A DNA stretch of 64,000 nucleotides from Bog-473 sp963717455 (GTDB lineage: Bacteria; Actinomycetota; Acidimicrobiia; Acidimicrobiales; RAAP-2). The stretch spans positions 186,001 through 250,000 of the forward strand of contig OY970336.1 in assembly GCA_963717455.1 (NCBI GenBank). The letters run 5' to 3'. Shown piece by piece: positions 17,240 to 26,248 of this stretch. The notes beneath the pieces are model-generated. The model had not been told where the DNA came from, did not search any database, and saw only the letters and a program-made list of their open reading frames with translations. Each line of letters begins with the position of its first letter. Position 1 is the stretch's first letter. The position numbers and the translations under genes were made by a program.

Positions 17240-17746
17240 TCAATCTTCGTCTACTCCCTTGGGAGCGTCGTCACTCAACGGTAAGAGTGCACCAGGGATG
17301 CTGAAACCACCGCGATCCTCCAGTCGATCCACGAGATCCTGATACGAGACGGAATCCCTGGGCGCGATGCTGCATGCTCTCCACGGACCGTCGGCATCGG
17401 CGATGCAGAAGACCCTGAGCGATCCAGGTTCCGTGGGGACACCCAGTGTGCCGTACCGTTCGCTGACCAGGACCCGCGAGTCGTGCTCCGCGACGTCGAG
17501 CAGTGCCCCCACTTGGTGGTTTCGATACCGGGCCATCCGGTCCGAGAAGCGCACCGTGATGACCTGTCCCCGCACCTTTTCGAGCACGCCCCATTCACGA
17601 GGATGCTCCCAGGACAGTTTCGCCTGGATCCAATGGACCATGTGCCCGGGGATGTACAGATCGCATTTGGGTTGCGTGCGTCGGATCCTTCCGCCCTCGC
17701 TACCCGGAGAGCGCGCAGCTCGACCACCAATGTCATGCGCCGTCAT
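17240..17746 (-). CDS. Hypothetical protein coupled to upstream small gene
   Basis: 168 residues, unrecognised. ATG 17746 overlaps the preceding gene's TGA as ATGA, which decides the start. The first 30 residues are basic; then come CDLYIPGHMVHWIQAKLSW, a beta-rich centre (VITVRFSDRMARYRNH) and an acidic end. It could be a nucleic-acid- or ligand-binding beta-barrel, but no family can be named. Confidence 0.55.
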   Translation of the reverse strand: MTAHDIGGRAARSPGSEGGRIRRTQPKCDLYIPGHMVHWIQAKLSWEHPREWGVLEKVRGQVITVRFSDRMARYRNHQVGALLDVAEHDSRVLVSERYGTLGVPTEPGSLRVFCIADADGPWRACSIAPRDSVSYQDLVDRLEDRGGFSIPGALLPLSDDAPKGVDED

Positions 17747-18000
17747 GCGGGCTCACTCGGAAAGAGCGAGAGCTGGTCACACGGGTTCGATCTACCCGTC
17801 TCGGGTTCCTTCTCCCGGCAAGCGTTCTGCTCGGCCAACACTTCCTCGGCCAGGGCAAGCCACGCGTCGAGCGACGCGAGCGTCTTTGACACCATGATGG
17901 TCTCCTCATCGAACCCGGCGTTGCCACCGTGCCTCTCGGTCGGTTGGCGGAGCGTCAATGGGCCAGGACCCTCAACTCCTCTGGATGATTGCTCCGTCAT
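17743..18000 (-). CDS. Small hypothetical protein, first gene of a coupled pair
   Basis: 85 residues from ATG 18000 with AGGTGGGG about 11 bp upstream. The centre is an amphipathic, acidic helix (SLDAWLALAEEVLAEQ). The end, DQLSLFPSEPA, resembles the beta-clamp-binding QLxLF peptide seen in proteins that dock on the DNA polymerase sliding clamp. This motif match is short and may be chance. The stop/start overlap links it to the next gene. Confidence 0.45.
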   Translation of the reverse strand: MTEQSSRGVEGPGPLTLRQPTERHGGNAGFDEETIMVSKTLASLDAWLALAEEVLAEQNACREKEPETGRSNPCDQLSLFPSEPA

Positions 18001-18331
18001 TATATGCGTAGCCCCACCTGACTGGTCACCGCACACCCAGGGCGTAATGACAGGCGAAGGACGGGCCAACACACCGGCTCGCGCTGTCTCACAGATGGCC
18101 TTCGGAGAGCGAGGTCGCGTTGGCGCTGACGACGCCCAAGCCAGTCCACCCGATGGCTTCCGCGCCGCCGGAGCGGAGCCCAGGAGTTCGACCCGCCCCG
18201 ACCAACCCCCCCCCCCGGACCCTGCTGCACAGTTGCCATCCGGTCCGCCGCTCGATCGGAACGTTCGGGCCAAACGGCCCTTCCCTCAGGCGACGAGTGT
18301 TGGGACGCTTGAGGGTGGAACGGGAGTAAGA
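18001..18331. other. Divergent intergenic region with an 11-C run
   Basis: Separates the leftward small-gene pair from the rightward acyltransferase. It holds a run of 11 consecutive C near 18206, a slippage-prone tract. No gene is supported: the long readings through here have no codon or start-site support. Confidence 0.4.
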
Positions 18332-19285
18332 ATGGCCGTCACGTCGGAACATGTCACCGAAGTCGGAGGCGGGCGAGAGGGGGGCGGGGTGCTCGCGCCA
18401 TTGCTGCACGGGCTGTCGGAGCGCGTCGACCACGTTCGCGACCAGCCCCTCTTCCAGAGGGACCCGGAGTTCCTCCGTCGCCAACTCTCGGCGGTGACCC
18501 GCTACGTGAACTACTTCTCACCGGAGGTCCGGGGACAGGCGAACCTGCCCGCCAGCGGCCCGGCGCTCGTGGTCGGGAACCATTCCGGCCTCTTCTACAT
18601 CCCCGACGCCTGGGTGGTCGGACTCGAGATCGTCCGACGACGCGGTCTCGACCAGCCTGCGTACGCCATGGTGTACGACCTGATCTTCGGAATTCCGGGC
18701 GTCGGTCCGTTCATGCGCCGCATCGGAGCGATACCCGCAGGCGGGCAGGCCGCCGAACAGGGCCTGGCGGAAGGTGGCCTCGTTGTTGCGTACCCGGGAG
18801 GGGACCGGGAGGCGTGTCGGCCGTGGAATCAGCGTGACAAGATCGACCTGGGTGGCCATCGGGGTTTCGTTCGCCTGGCACTCCGTTCCGGCGTACCCGT
18901 GGTGCCGGTGGTGGCCCACGGGTCACACGATGCGATCGTCGTCGTCTCGAGCGGCGAGCGCCTGGCGAAAGCCCTCGGCTTGCACCGCATCCGGATCAAT
19001 GTGTTCCCCATCCTCCTCGCCCCCTACGGCCTGACCACCATCCTCACACCGCCGCTCCCGATGCCCTCGGCGATCAACGTCGAGTTCCTGCCCGCACTCG
19101 ACTGGAGCAGCTACGGCCCCGAGGCAGCAGACGATGAGGCAATCGTGGCCGCGTGCTACGAAGAGATCACAAGCTCCATGCAGACGGCACTGGACCGCCT
19201 GCATGCACAGAATCCCCATCCCGTGATCCGGGGCTGGTGCAACCTCCTGCGGCCGGGGCGGACGCGCCTGAAGGTCCCTGCATGA
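18332..19285 (+). CDS. Lysophospholipid acyltransferase (MGAT-like LPLAT)
   Basis: 317 residues. GNHSGLFYIPD (82-92) carries the acyltransferase His84 and Asp92 in the layout of DAG-acyltransferase-like LPLATs, and YPGGDREA (154-161) is the second block of the same family. Soluble or peripheral at the membrane; expected to acylate glycerolipids from acyl-CoA. ATG 18332 follows GGGAGT. It is convergent with a 65-residue gene on the other strand. Confidence 0.85.
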   Translation: MAVTSEHVTEVGGGREGGGVLAPLLHGLSERVDHVRDQPLFQRDPEFLRRQLSAVTRYVNYFSPEVRGQANLPASGPALVVGNHSGLFYIPDAWVVGLEIVRRRGLDQPAYAMVYDLIFGIPGVGPFMRRIGAIPAGGQAAEQGLAEGGLVVAYPGGDREACRPWNQRDKIDLGGHRGFVRLALRSGVPVVPVVAHGSHDAIVVVSSGERLAKALGLHRIRINVFPILLAPYGLTTILTPPLPMPSAINVEFLPALDWSSYGPEAADDEAIVAACYEEITSSMQTALDRLHAQNPHPVIRGWCNLLRPGRTRLKVPA

Positions 19286-19417
19286 CGCGGAGGTCAGGCC
19301 TCGTGCTTCGGGTTGACGCGTCGTGAAGGTGGCCGGACGCTCCCGAACCTCAGCCGACACCTGGTAGCCCCAGCCTGAACAGAAGAGGGTGGACCGCCCT
19401 TCGTCCGGAGGAGGGGG

Positions 19418-19615
19418 CTACTTACTTCGCAGCATCCGGATGAGCTCGTCCAGGCTGTCGGCACCGTACCTGTCGCGAACCTGCCCAAGCGTGTCTTCGT
19501 TCTGGAAGTTCTTCAGCTCGGGATACTGGTCCTTCAGGTTCTTGATCTTCGTGTTGCCGTGCTTCTTCTCAATGCGCCCGTCCTTGTCGCGATGGCGACC
19601 GTCGAGTCCTTTCAT
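19418..19615 (-). CDS. Small conserved hypothetical protein (HGNT-type)
   Basis: 65 residues, highly charged, beginning MKGLDGRHRDKDGRIEKKHG. Short bacterial proteins with the same DGRHRDxxGxIxxKHGNT start are widespread, especially in proteobacteria, and have no assigned role. ATG 19615 has AGGGAGA 6 bp upstream. The C-terminus (LDELIRMLRSK) is amphipathic. Its low-complexity charge suggests nucleic-acid or protein binding. Confidence 0.65.
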   Translation of the reverse strand: MKGLDGRHRDKDGRIEKKHGNTKIKNLKDQYPELKNFQNEDTLGQVRDRYGADSLDELIRMLRSK

Positions 19616-19803
19616 GATGGTCTCCCTTCTGGCTCGAGGTGTGCGTGGGTGGTCAGGTTGTCAATCATCGTCGACGGACTCGCACATTGGAAGCACCGGG
19701 CGGTTTCACTGGCCATACGATTCACGCCGGTTCTGTCGACGTCACCCGACGGCGCGGTTGACACGGGAGCGGAGAGCCGTCCCCGCAAGCGGCGCTTGGT
19801 GCA

Positions 19804-21906
19804 ATGCCGGCGCTCTGCAATGGTGGTCGGGTGAGCACCATCGTCGTGTCGTCCGGGAGCGCCGGCTACGGGTTCCTGGTCGACGACCAGGGCCGGTTAC
19901 ACCAAGCAGGCTTCGCGCCCGACATCGACGCGCACATGGAGCGGCTGCCGGCCGGGATCCCGTCGGCGCTGTACCCCCTGGCCTACCCGGCCTACGACGA
20001 CGAGCCGACCCGGGCACCCGCGCTGCGAGTCACGCACAGCGACGGCACCACGACCACGCGCCTGAAATTGGAGGACGTCCGAGTCGTCGGACCGGCGACC
20101 GACATCCTTCTCGTCGACCCCGGCTGCCCGCTCGAGGTGACGCTGTCGTTCCGCGCCGAGGATCACGGCGTGCTGCGCCAGTGGGTGAGCGTCACCAACC
20201 GCCAGCCCGGGGCGATCACCCTCCACGAGGTCGCCGCCGCCTCACCCCTGCTCGCCGCATCCTCGCCCCACCTGACCCACTTCGGCGGGGGCGACTGGGC
20301 CGCCGAGTGGACCGCGACCACCGAGGCGATCACGCCGGGGACCAAGGTCGTCGACTCGCGCGGCGGCGTGCAGCCCCACCTGCGGTCCTGCCCCTTCTTC
20401 CTGTTCGCCCCCGACGGGTCACCCGAGGAGTCGACCGGTGCCGTCCTCGCCGGGGCGCTCGCCTGGGGTGGCAACACCCGCTTCGCCTTCGAGCGGACGA
20501 GCGCCCCCACGGTGCGGGTCTGGTGCGGGCACAACCCGGCGTCATCCGAGTACGTGCTCGACCCCGGTGCCGCCTTCGTGACCCCCGAGCAGGTCTGGGC
20601 CTGGTCGACCGAGGGTGTGGGCCTCCTGAGCCGGCGCCTCCATCGGTGGGTGCGCCGGCACGCCGTGCGCGACGGCAACGCGCTGCGGCCGATCGTGGTG
20701 AACAACTGGGAGGCCACCTCGTTCTCCTTCGACACCGACCGGCTCCTGGGGCTCATCGACCGCACGGCGGACCTCGGCGCGGAGCTCTTCCTGCTCGACG
20801 ACGGCTGGTTCGGCGTCACCCATCCCCGCGACGACGACACCGCCGGCCTGGGCGACTGGCTGGTCGACGAGGCCAAACTGCCCGGTGGCCTCGGGCCCCT
20901 CATTGCGCGGGCCCACGAGCGCGGCGTCCGGTTCGGGCTGTGGGTGGAACCCGAGATGGTGAACCCGGACTCCGCCCTGTATGCCGAGCATCCGGCCTGG
21001 GCGGTGGGCCAACCGACGCGGCACCCACGCCGTTGGCGGCACCAGCTCGTCCTCGATGTCCTGCAGCCCGATGTCGCCGACTTCGTGTGCGGCGTGGTGG
21101 ACCGCGTCCTGGCCGAGAACCCGGGCATCAGCTACCTCAAGTGGGATGCCAACCGCCCCCTGACCGATCCCGGGTCGCCCACCCTGGGTGCCGAACGGCA
21201 GGCCAACTTCTGGGTGGACCACGCCCGGGCCACCTGGCGCCTGATGGAGACCGTGGCCGAGCGCCACCCCGAGCAGACGCTCATGCTGTGCGCCTCGGGT
21301 GGGGGACGCGTCGACCTCGGGTCACTGCGCTGGTTTCACGAGGTCTGGCTCTCGGACAACACCGACCCCGTCGACCGGGTGCGGATGCAGTGGGCGGCGT
21401 CGCACTTCCTGCCGGCCAACGTGGTCGCCGCCCACGTGACCCGCGAGGGCGACCGGCCGGTGGCCTTCGGCTGCGCGGTGGCCATGAGCGCGCGGTTCGG
21501 CTTCGACGTCGACTTCGCGGGCATGAGCGACGACGAGCTCGCCGTGTGCCGACGGGCGGTGGAGCTGTACCGCGACATCCGGCCCCTCGTCCAACAGGGA
21601 GACCTGTGGCGGTTGGTCCCGCCCGGTGAGCGCGCCGCGCTCGCCTACGTGTCCACGAACCGCCAACGGGCGGTCGTCTTCGCCTTCCAACTCGCCGCGT
21701 CCTCAGATGATCCGGGACACCTGCGCCCGGGTGGGCTCGACCCGGACCGGATCTACGAGGTCACGGCGGTCGATCTCGCGGCCGGTCCCGAACCGACGGG
21801 AACCAACGTGGCGCGACGACAGGGGGCGGCGCTCATGAAGGAGGGCGTGGCGTGGCCGCTGCGCGAGCCCTGTACCGCCCGTATCTGGGTACTCCAGTCC
21901 GTGTAG
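19804..21906 (+). CDS. Alpha-galactosidase, GH36 family
   Basis: About 700 residues, the usual GH36 length. It has an N-terminal beta-sandwich, a TIM barrel and a small C-terminal beta domain. The nucleophile is D448 in YLKWDANR and the acid/base is D518 in WLSDNTD; LLDDGWFG and GLWVEPEMV are further family blocks. No signal peptide, so it should hydrolyse imported alpha-galactosides such as melibiose or raffinose in the cytoplasm. ATG 19804 or GTG 19831 could be the start. No sugar transporter is nearby. Confidence 0.9.
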   Translation: MPALCNGGRVSTIVVSSGSAGYGFLVDDQGRLHQAGFAPDIDAHMERLPAGIPSALYPLAYPAYDDEPTRAPALRVTHSDGTTTTRLKLEDVRVVGPATDILLVDPGCPLEVTLSFRAEDHGVLRQWVSVTNRQPGAITLHEVAAASPLLAASSPHLTHFGGGDWAAEWTATTEAITPGTKVVDSRGGVQPHLRSCPFFLFAPDGSPEESTGAVLAGALAWGGNTRFAFERTSAPTVRVWCGHNPASSEYVLDPGAAFVTPEQVWAWSTEGVGLLSRRLHRWVRRHAVRDGNALRPIVVNNWEATSFSFDTDRLLGLIDRTADLGAELFLLDDGWFGVTHPRDDDTAGLGDWLVDEAKLPGGLGPLIARAHERGVRFGLWVEPEMVNPDSALYAEHPAWAVGQPTRHPRRWRHQLVLDVLQPDVADFVCGVVDRVLAENPGISYLKWDANRPLTDPGSPTLGAERQANFWVDHARATWRLMETVAERHPEQTLMLCASGGGRVDLGSLRWFHEVWLSDNTDPVDRVRMQWAASHFLPANVVAAHVTREGDRPVAFGCAVAMSARFGFDVDFAGMSDDELAVCRRAVELYRDIRPLVQQGDLWRLVPPGERAALAYVSTNRQRAVVFAFQLAASSDDPGHLRPGGLDPDRIYEVTAVDLAAGPEPTGTNVARRQGAALMKEGVAWPLREPCTARIWVLQSV

Positions 21907-21914
21907 GCACGACG

Positions 21915-21931
21915 CTCCGCGCTCGGCGGAG
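21915..21931 (+). terminator. Stem-loop after alpha-galactosidase
   Basis: CTCCGC-5 nt-GCGGAG immediately after the stop at 21906. No U-tract follows, so it is only a weak terminator candidate. Confidence 0.3.
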
Positions 21932-22121
21932 TCCGCCGATCCGGGTCAGCGGTCGACGCACGCCCGCACGGCGGCCACAGACGCGGCCGCCCTATCGAGC
22001 CTCCGCCATCCGTGAGAACGTCCGTCGCCCCGTGGTCATCCGTGGCCATCTCCTCCAGTGTCCAGTAGAGGCGCCGCCCGCCGCCTGCCCCCGGGCGGGC
22101 GTGTCGGTCGTCGGACCAGTT

Positions 22122-22167
22122 GACTCCAACCCCCGTTTAGGGAAGACTCCAACCCCCGTTTAGGGAA
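22122..22167. repeat. Two tandem 23-bp repeats upstream of a small-barrel protein gene
   Basis: GACTCCAACCCCCGTTTAGGGAA occurs as two perfect adjacent copies (22122-22144 and 22145-22167; the 23-mer is described as GACTCCAACC plus CCCGTTTAGGGAA). A partial third copy starts GACTTCGACCC. It lies 45-90 bp before ATG 22213. Perfect tandem copies in a promoter region suggest operator sites. A related GACTCCAACC/GAAGACT pair lies before the gene at 28296. Confidence 0.7.
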
Positions 22168-22212
22168 GACTTCGACCCTCCGGCAGTTCGTGTCGGGAAG
22201 GGAGGGATCACC

Positions 22213-22863
22213 ATGCGCGTATTTCACACGACCAACGGCAAGGTGCAGGGCGGCCAGCTGGAGGCGGCCATTGCAACTGCAGGGGAGGCGGCGAAGTTGC
22301 TCAGCTCCACCGGCGGGGACATCAGGTTCTTCCTCGCCAGCGCAGCCGGTGAAGAGGTCAACGGGACGGTGTTCTCCATCGAATACGAGAGCCCAGAGGC
22401 GCTGGCCGAGGCCTCCGATGCTCTGGCCGAGAACGCGGAGCTCCAGACGTTCCTTTCCCGGGTCAATGCACCCGGATCCCCGACGCTGATCACGTCCCAA
22501 TCCATGGGCATGGAGATGCCGATCGCGCGGACTCCGAAGGCCGGCCGCGGCAGCATCCTCGAGGTCCACACCCTCCACGTCACCCCCGGCCGCGCCGAGG
22601 AAGCCATCGCCGAGGCGGCGGAGGTCTGCGGGTTCCTCGAGGCGAACGGGGCCGTCAATGCCCGCCTCCTCCAGCTGACCTATGCGGGTCTGGCGAGCGG
22701 ACTGATGGCCCTGACCTGTGAGCACGAGAACATGCGCGCTCACGCGCGCGTCGGCGCAGCGTGGTTCACGGACACGGGCTTGGCCCTGCAGATGAAGACC
22801 ATGGGCGCCAATCCCGCAACGACCCGCGTCATGAGCGGGCTCTACACCGAAGTCCCGCTCTAA
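22213..22863 (+). CDS. Hypothetical protein, possible duplicated dimeric alpha/beta-barrel
   Basis: 216 residues. Two similar halves begin MRVFHTTNGKVQGGQLEAAI and, after about residue 115, SILEVHTLHVTPGRAEEAIA; each looks like a beta-alpha-beta unit of the dimeric alpha/beta-barrel (ABM-like) type. Such proteins bind haem or small ligands or act as monooxygenases, but no catalytic residues are evident. ATG 22213 has GGGAGGG upstream. It is preceded by the tandem 23-bp repeats. Confidence 0.65.
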   Translation: MRVFHTTNGKVQGGQLEAAIATAGEAAKLLSSTGGDIRFFLASAAGEEVNGTVFSIEYESPEALAEASDALAENAELQTFLSRVNAPGSPTLITSQSMGMEMPIARTPKAGRGSILEVHTLHVTPGRAEEAIAEAAEVCGFLEANGAVNARLLQLTYAGLASGLMALTCEHENMRAHARVGAAWFTDTGLALQMKTMGANPATTRVMSGLYTEVPL

Positions 22864-22978
22864 CCCACCGCTCCCGGGGTCGGGTGCCGGTCCGCCATCT
22901 CGCGGATGGTGCCGCCCCGGATGAGCGGCAGGTCCAGGGCGGTGGCCCACCGGGAGGGAGTCAACCGGACGGCCACGA
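22860..22978 (-). pseudogene. C-terminal remnant of a dehydrogenase paralogue
   Basis: The minus strand reads WATALDLPLIRGGTIREM and ends at a TAG (22860-22862). This matches the C-terminus of the complete dehydrogenase gene at 23981-25054 (WATALDLPLIPGAGTIR). At DNA level 22902-22949 and 23984-24034 agree except for one substitution and three gapped bases. The rest of this second copy is missing; upstream sequence diverges at once. It is a direct-repeat remnant flanking the quinone-oxidoreductase gene. Confidence 0.75.
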
Positions 22979-22982
22979 ATCG

Positions 22983-23972
22983 TCAGGTGTCGACGTGGTC
23001 GAGCTTCACGACCAGCTTGCCGACAGCCGCAGCCCGGTCGACGGCACCGAGCGCGTCGGGCAACGCGTCGAACGACACCACCTGCGTGGCCCCGCCGAGA
23101 CGGTCGTCGGCTGCGAGCGCGAGCAGCTGCTCGTGATCGGCTTCGGCCTCCGTGCGCGTCTGACCGCCGGCGTAGACGCCCACGATGGATGCGTTGCGCC
23201 GGACGAACTCCGAGATGTCGGCCTCCACCCACTTCCCGCTCGCGAACCCGACGGCGAGGAGTCTTCCGCCGGGCGCCAGGCACCGCGCTATCGACCCGGC
23301 GAAAGCCCCACCGACGGGGTCGTAGACCACGTCGACCCCGCTGCCCCCCGTCGCCTCCACCACTGCGTCGGGCACTGATCCCACCGTGCGATCGACGACG
23401 ACGTCGGCGCCCGACGATACGCACAACCTCCGCTTCGCCTCACCCGCGACGACCGCGATGACCCGCGCGCCGAGCGCCGCCCCGAGCCGCACCGCGGCCA
23501 GGCCCGAGCCGCCCGCAGCTCCGAGGACGACCAGCCACTCGCCGGGCTGCAGCGCGCCCCGCCGCACGAGTCCGATGAAGGCCGTCGAGTAGCCGATCCG
23601 GAACGCAGCTGCATCCACGTCACGCATGGCGTCGGGCACGCGGAAGGCGGTGTCGGACCGCGCGATCGCCGCCTCGGCGAAACCGCCGTGACCGTCGAAG
23701 AAGCTCGTCACCGCCATGAGCCGGGTGCCGAGGGACAGCTCGACTCCCGGACCGACCGCGTCGACCGTGCCGCACATCTCCTGGCCGGGGATGAACGGGA
23801 GCGGCGGGGAGAACGCGTACCGCCCGCGGCACATGAGCGCGTCCGGCAGCCCGATCCCCGCCGCGCGCACGCGCAGCCGCAGCTCACCCGGACCCGGAAC
23901 CGGCTCGTCGACGACGACACGCCGGAGCACGTCGCCGGGTGGGCCGTGCCGTTGGACCTGCCAGGCGTCCAC
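22983..23972 (-). CDS. NADPH:quinone oxidoreductase-like MDR protein
   Basis: 329 residues of the zinc-independent medium-chain dehydrogenase/reductase family: an N-terminal GroES-like domain (GIGLPDALMCRGRY, IPGQEMCGTVDAVG) and a Rossmann domain with GAAGGSGLAAV. No catalytic or structural zinc cysteines are apparent, so reduction of quinones or enoyl substrates with NADPH is likely. GTG 23972 gives the proper start (VDAWQVQRHG). It lies 8 bp downstream of the dehydrogenase gene at 23981, so they form an operon. Confidence 0.85.
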   Translation of the reverse strand: MDAWQVQRHGPPGDVLRRVVVDEPVPGPGELRLRVRAAGIGLPDALMCRGRYAFSPPLPFIPGQEMCGTVDAVGPGVELSLGTRLMAVTSFFDGHGGFAEAAIARSDTAFRVPDAMRDVDAAAFRIGYSTAFIGLVRRGALQPGEWLVVLGAAGGSGLAAVRLGAALGARVIAVVAGEAKRRLCVSSGADVVVDRTVGSVPDAVVEATGGSGVDVVYDPVGGAFAGSIARCLAPGGRLLAVGFASGKWVEADISEFVRRNASIVGVYAGGQTRTEAEADHEQLLALAADDRLGGATQVVSFDALPDALGAVDRAAAVGKLVVKLDHVDT

Positions 23973-23980
23973 GGTCGTCC

Positions 23981-25054
23981 CTAGCGGATGGTGCCCGCCC
24001 CGGGGATGAGCGGCAGATCCAGGGCGGTGGCCCAGCCTGGGGGAAGGTCGTTGACGGCCGGCACCGCGTTGAGGGCCCGGAGCCCCGTGGCCAGGCAGCC
24101 GGCCGCCGCGGCGTCGCGCCCACTGCCGTCGGTGAAGCGGAAGGCGGTCTCCTGGGTGATGGACGGGGTGCCCTCGATCTCCACCCGGTAGACATCGTCC
24201 TGGGTGCCCCGCGGCCAGTCCGGCGCGGCAGCGGTGCCCACCCGGTTGATGTGCTCGAGGCAGATGCGGGGCTCGCCCTTGTACATGCCGTTGATGGTGA
24301 AGTGGATGGCCGCCACCTCCCCCGGGTTGATCACGCCCTTGGCGGTCGTGATGGGAGCGTCGGTGACCCATTTGTCCCAGGTGGTCGTGATCGCATCGAG
24401 CTCGATGCCGACCGCGTGCGCCATCATCGGCACGGTGCCGCCCCACGACATGACGAGGATGTCGGTGTGCTCGAGGAGGGGCGTGAACTCGGGCGGGCGC
24501 CCGATGCCCATCTCGTCCTCGTAGGCGCCCGTGTAGTTGAGGTAGTCGAGGATCTCGAGCGCCTTGACCTTCTTCACCTCGGCGCACAGCCCCATGAGCG
24601 TCATCGGGAAGAGGTCGTTGGCGAAGCCGGGGTCGATGCCGGTGGTGAAACAGGTGGCGCCGCCCTCCTTGCACGCCTCGGTGATGGGGTCGATCCACGA
24701 CGGCGGGTTCTGTCTCATGTGCGGCCAGACCCACGGCGTCATGGCGGTCGAGCTCACGTCGATGCCGGCGCGGAGGAAGGCGCCCATGTCCCGGATGTTG
24801 GCGTCGGCCTGCCCCGCCGTGGGGCCGTAGTGCACCAGGGCGTCGGGGCGGAGGGCGATGAGCGCATCGAGGTCGTCGGTGGCGGTGAGGCCGACGGGCG
24901 CCATGCCGCAGATCTCGCCGGCGTCCCGACCCACCTTGTCCTTGTCGTGCACACCGACGCCGACCAGCTCGAAGTTCGGGTGGCGCAGCACCTCGGGGAT
25001 CACCATCTTCCCGACGAACCCCGTGCCCCAGACGACGACCCGCTTCTCTGTCAT
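23981..25054 (-). CDS. DapB-like NAD(P)H-dependent dehydrogenase
   Basis: 357 residues with an N-terminal Rossmann motif (VWGTGFVGK, 9-17) and the fold of dihydrodipicolinate reductase-like proteins such as diaminopentanoate dehydrogenase. It belongs to a large actinobacterial group of uncertain substrate; roles in lipid or amine catabolism have been proposed for relatives. ATG 25054. Divergent from the aldo-keto reductase gene with 110 bp between starts. A remnant of a second copy lies at 22860-22978. Confidence 0.75.
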   Translation of the reverse strand: MTEKRVVVWGTGFVGKMVIPEVLRHPNFELVGVGVHDKDKVGRDAGEICGMAPVGLTATDDLDALIALRPDALVHYGPTAGQADANIRDMGAFLRAGIDVSSTAMTPWVWPHMRQNPPSWIDPITEACKEGGATCFTTGIDPGFANDLFPMTLMGLCAEVKKVKALEILDYLNYTGAYEDEMGIGRPPEFTPLLEHTDILVMSWGGTVPMMAHAVGIELDAITTTWDKWVTDAPITTAKGVINPGEVAAIHFTINGMYKGEPRICLEHINRVGTAAAPDWPRGTQDDVYRVEIEGTPSITQETAFRFTDGSGRDAAAAGCLATGLRALNAVPAVNDLPPGWATALDLPLIPGAGTIR

Positions 25055-25164
25055 GGGGGCATATTCGCACCGCCCCGGACGGCGTGTCGTTCCCGCCCGA
25101 CCGCTAAGTTCATCGTCGACAGCCGAACTGAGACCGTCGATCCAGCTCAGGAGGGGTTATCCCG

Positions 25165-26193
25165 ATGCCGCACTACGACCCGGCGCCCGATCGGTACCAG
25201 TCCATGCACTACCGCCGCTGCGGCCGGAGCGGGGTCATGCTGCCCGCTCTGTCGCTCGGCCTGTGGCACAACTTCGGCGACGACCGGCCCCTCGACGTCC
25301 AGCGCTCGATCCTTCGGCGCGCCTTCGACCTGGGCATCACGCACTTCGACCTGGCCAACAACTACGGGCCGCCCTACGGGAGCGCCGAAGCCAATTTCGG
25401 TGCGATCCTCCGCTCGGACTTCGGGGGCCTGCGGGACGAGCTCATCATCTCGACCAAGGCCGGCTGGGACATGTGGCCCGGGCCCTACGGCGATCACGGG
25501 TCCCGCAAGTACCTGCTGGCCAGCCTCGACCAGAGCCTCGGCCGGCTCGGGCTCGACTACGTCGACATCTTCTACCACCACCGCTACGACCCCGACACTC
25601 CCCTCGAAGAGACCATGGGTGCGCTGGATGCGGCCGTCCGCCAGGGCAAGGCGCTCTACGTCGGGATCTCGTCGTACTCGGACCTGCGCACGAAGGAGGC
25701 CGTCGCGATCCTGCGCTCGTTGGGGACGCCGCTGCTCATCCACCAGCCGTCGTACTCCATGTTCAACCGCTGGATCGAGGACCGCCTCCTCGACGTCCTG
25801 GGCGAGGAGGGCGTCGGGTGCATCGGCTTCTCCCCGTTGGCCCAGGGCCTGCTGACCGAGCGCTACCTGCACGAGGTCCCGGCCGGATCGCGGGCCGCGG
25901 AGGGGTCGTCGCTGTTCCCCGACATGTTGAGCGAGGAGAACCTCTCCCGCGTGCGGGCGCTGGCCGACATCGCGGCCCAGCGGGGCCAGAGGGTCTCCCA
26001 GCTCGCACTGGCCTGGGCCCTGCGCGACCCCCGCGTCACGTCGCTCGTCATCGGGGCGAGCAGCGTGGCCCAGCTCGAGGAGAACCTCGAGGCGCTCGAC
26101 AACACGCGCTTCACGGAAGAGGAGCTGAAGGAGATCGATGCCTACGCCGTCGAAGGTGGCATCGACCTGTGGCGTGGGCCCGCCACGAGCTGA
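25165..26193 (+). CDS. Aldo/keto reductase (YghZ/Gpr-like)
   Basis: 342-residue NADPH-dependent reductase. The catalytic tetrad is visible: Asp in HFDLANNYG with Tyr five residues on, Lys in ISTKAGWD, and His in FYHHRYD. SLGLWHNFGD near the start and an overall length of about 340 place it with YghZ/L-glyceraldehyde-3-phosphate reductases. AGGAGGGG lies 8 bp before ATG 25165. It probably detoxifies aldehydes. Confidence 0.9.
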   Translation: MPHYDPAPDRYQSMHYRRCGRSGVMLPALSLGLWHNFGDDRPLDVQRSILRRAFDLGITHFDLANNYGPPYGSAEANFGAILRSDFGGLRDELIISTKAGWDMWPGPYGDHGSRKYLLASLDQSLGRLGLDYVDIFYHHRYDPDTPLEETMGALDAAVRQGKALYVGISSYSDLRTKEAVAILRSLGTPLLIHQPSYSMFNRWIEDRLLDVLGEEGVGCIGFSPLAQGLLTERYLHEVPAGSRAAEGSSLFPDMLSEENLSRVRALADIAAQRGQRVSQLALAWALRDPRVTSLVIGASSVAQLEENLEALDNTRFTEEELKEIDAYAVEGGIDLWRGPATS

Positions 26194-26248
26194 TCCACCT
26201 TCCCCACGAGCTCGGACCCCCGGCCATCAGCCCTGTGGAGGTGGTGCC

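Noticed and set aside
18196..18215. 11-C homopolymer as a phase-variation switch
   Set aside because: It lies in an intergenic region about 120 bp before the start and not between promoter elements I can recognise.
22036..23424. 462-codon minus-strand frame across the small-barrel gene and MDR gene
   Set aside because: Arg/Gly-rich shadow overlapping two well-supported genes in other frames.
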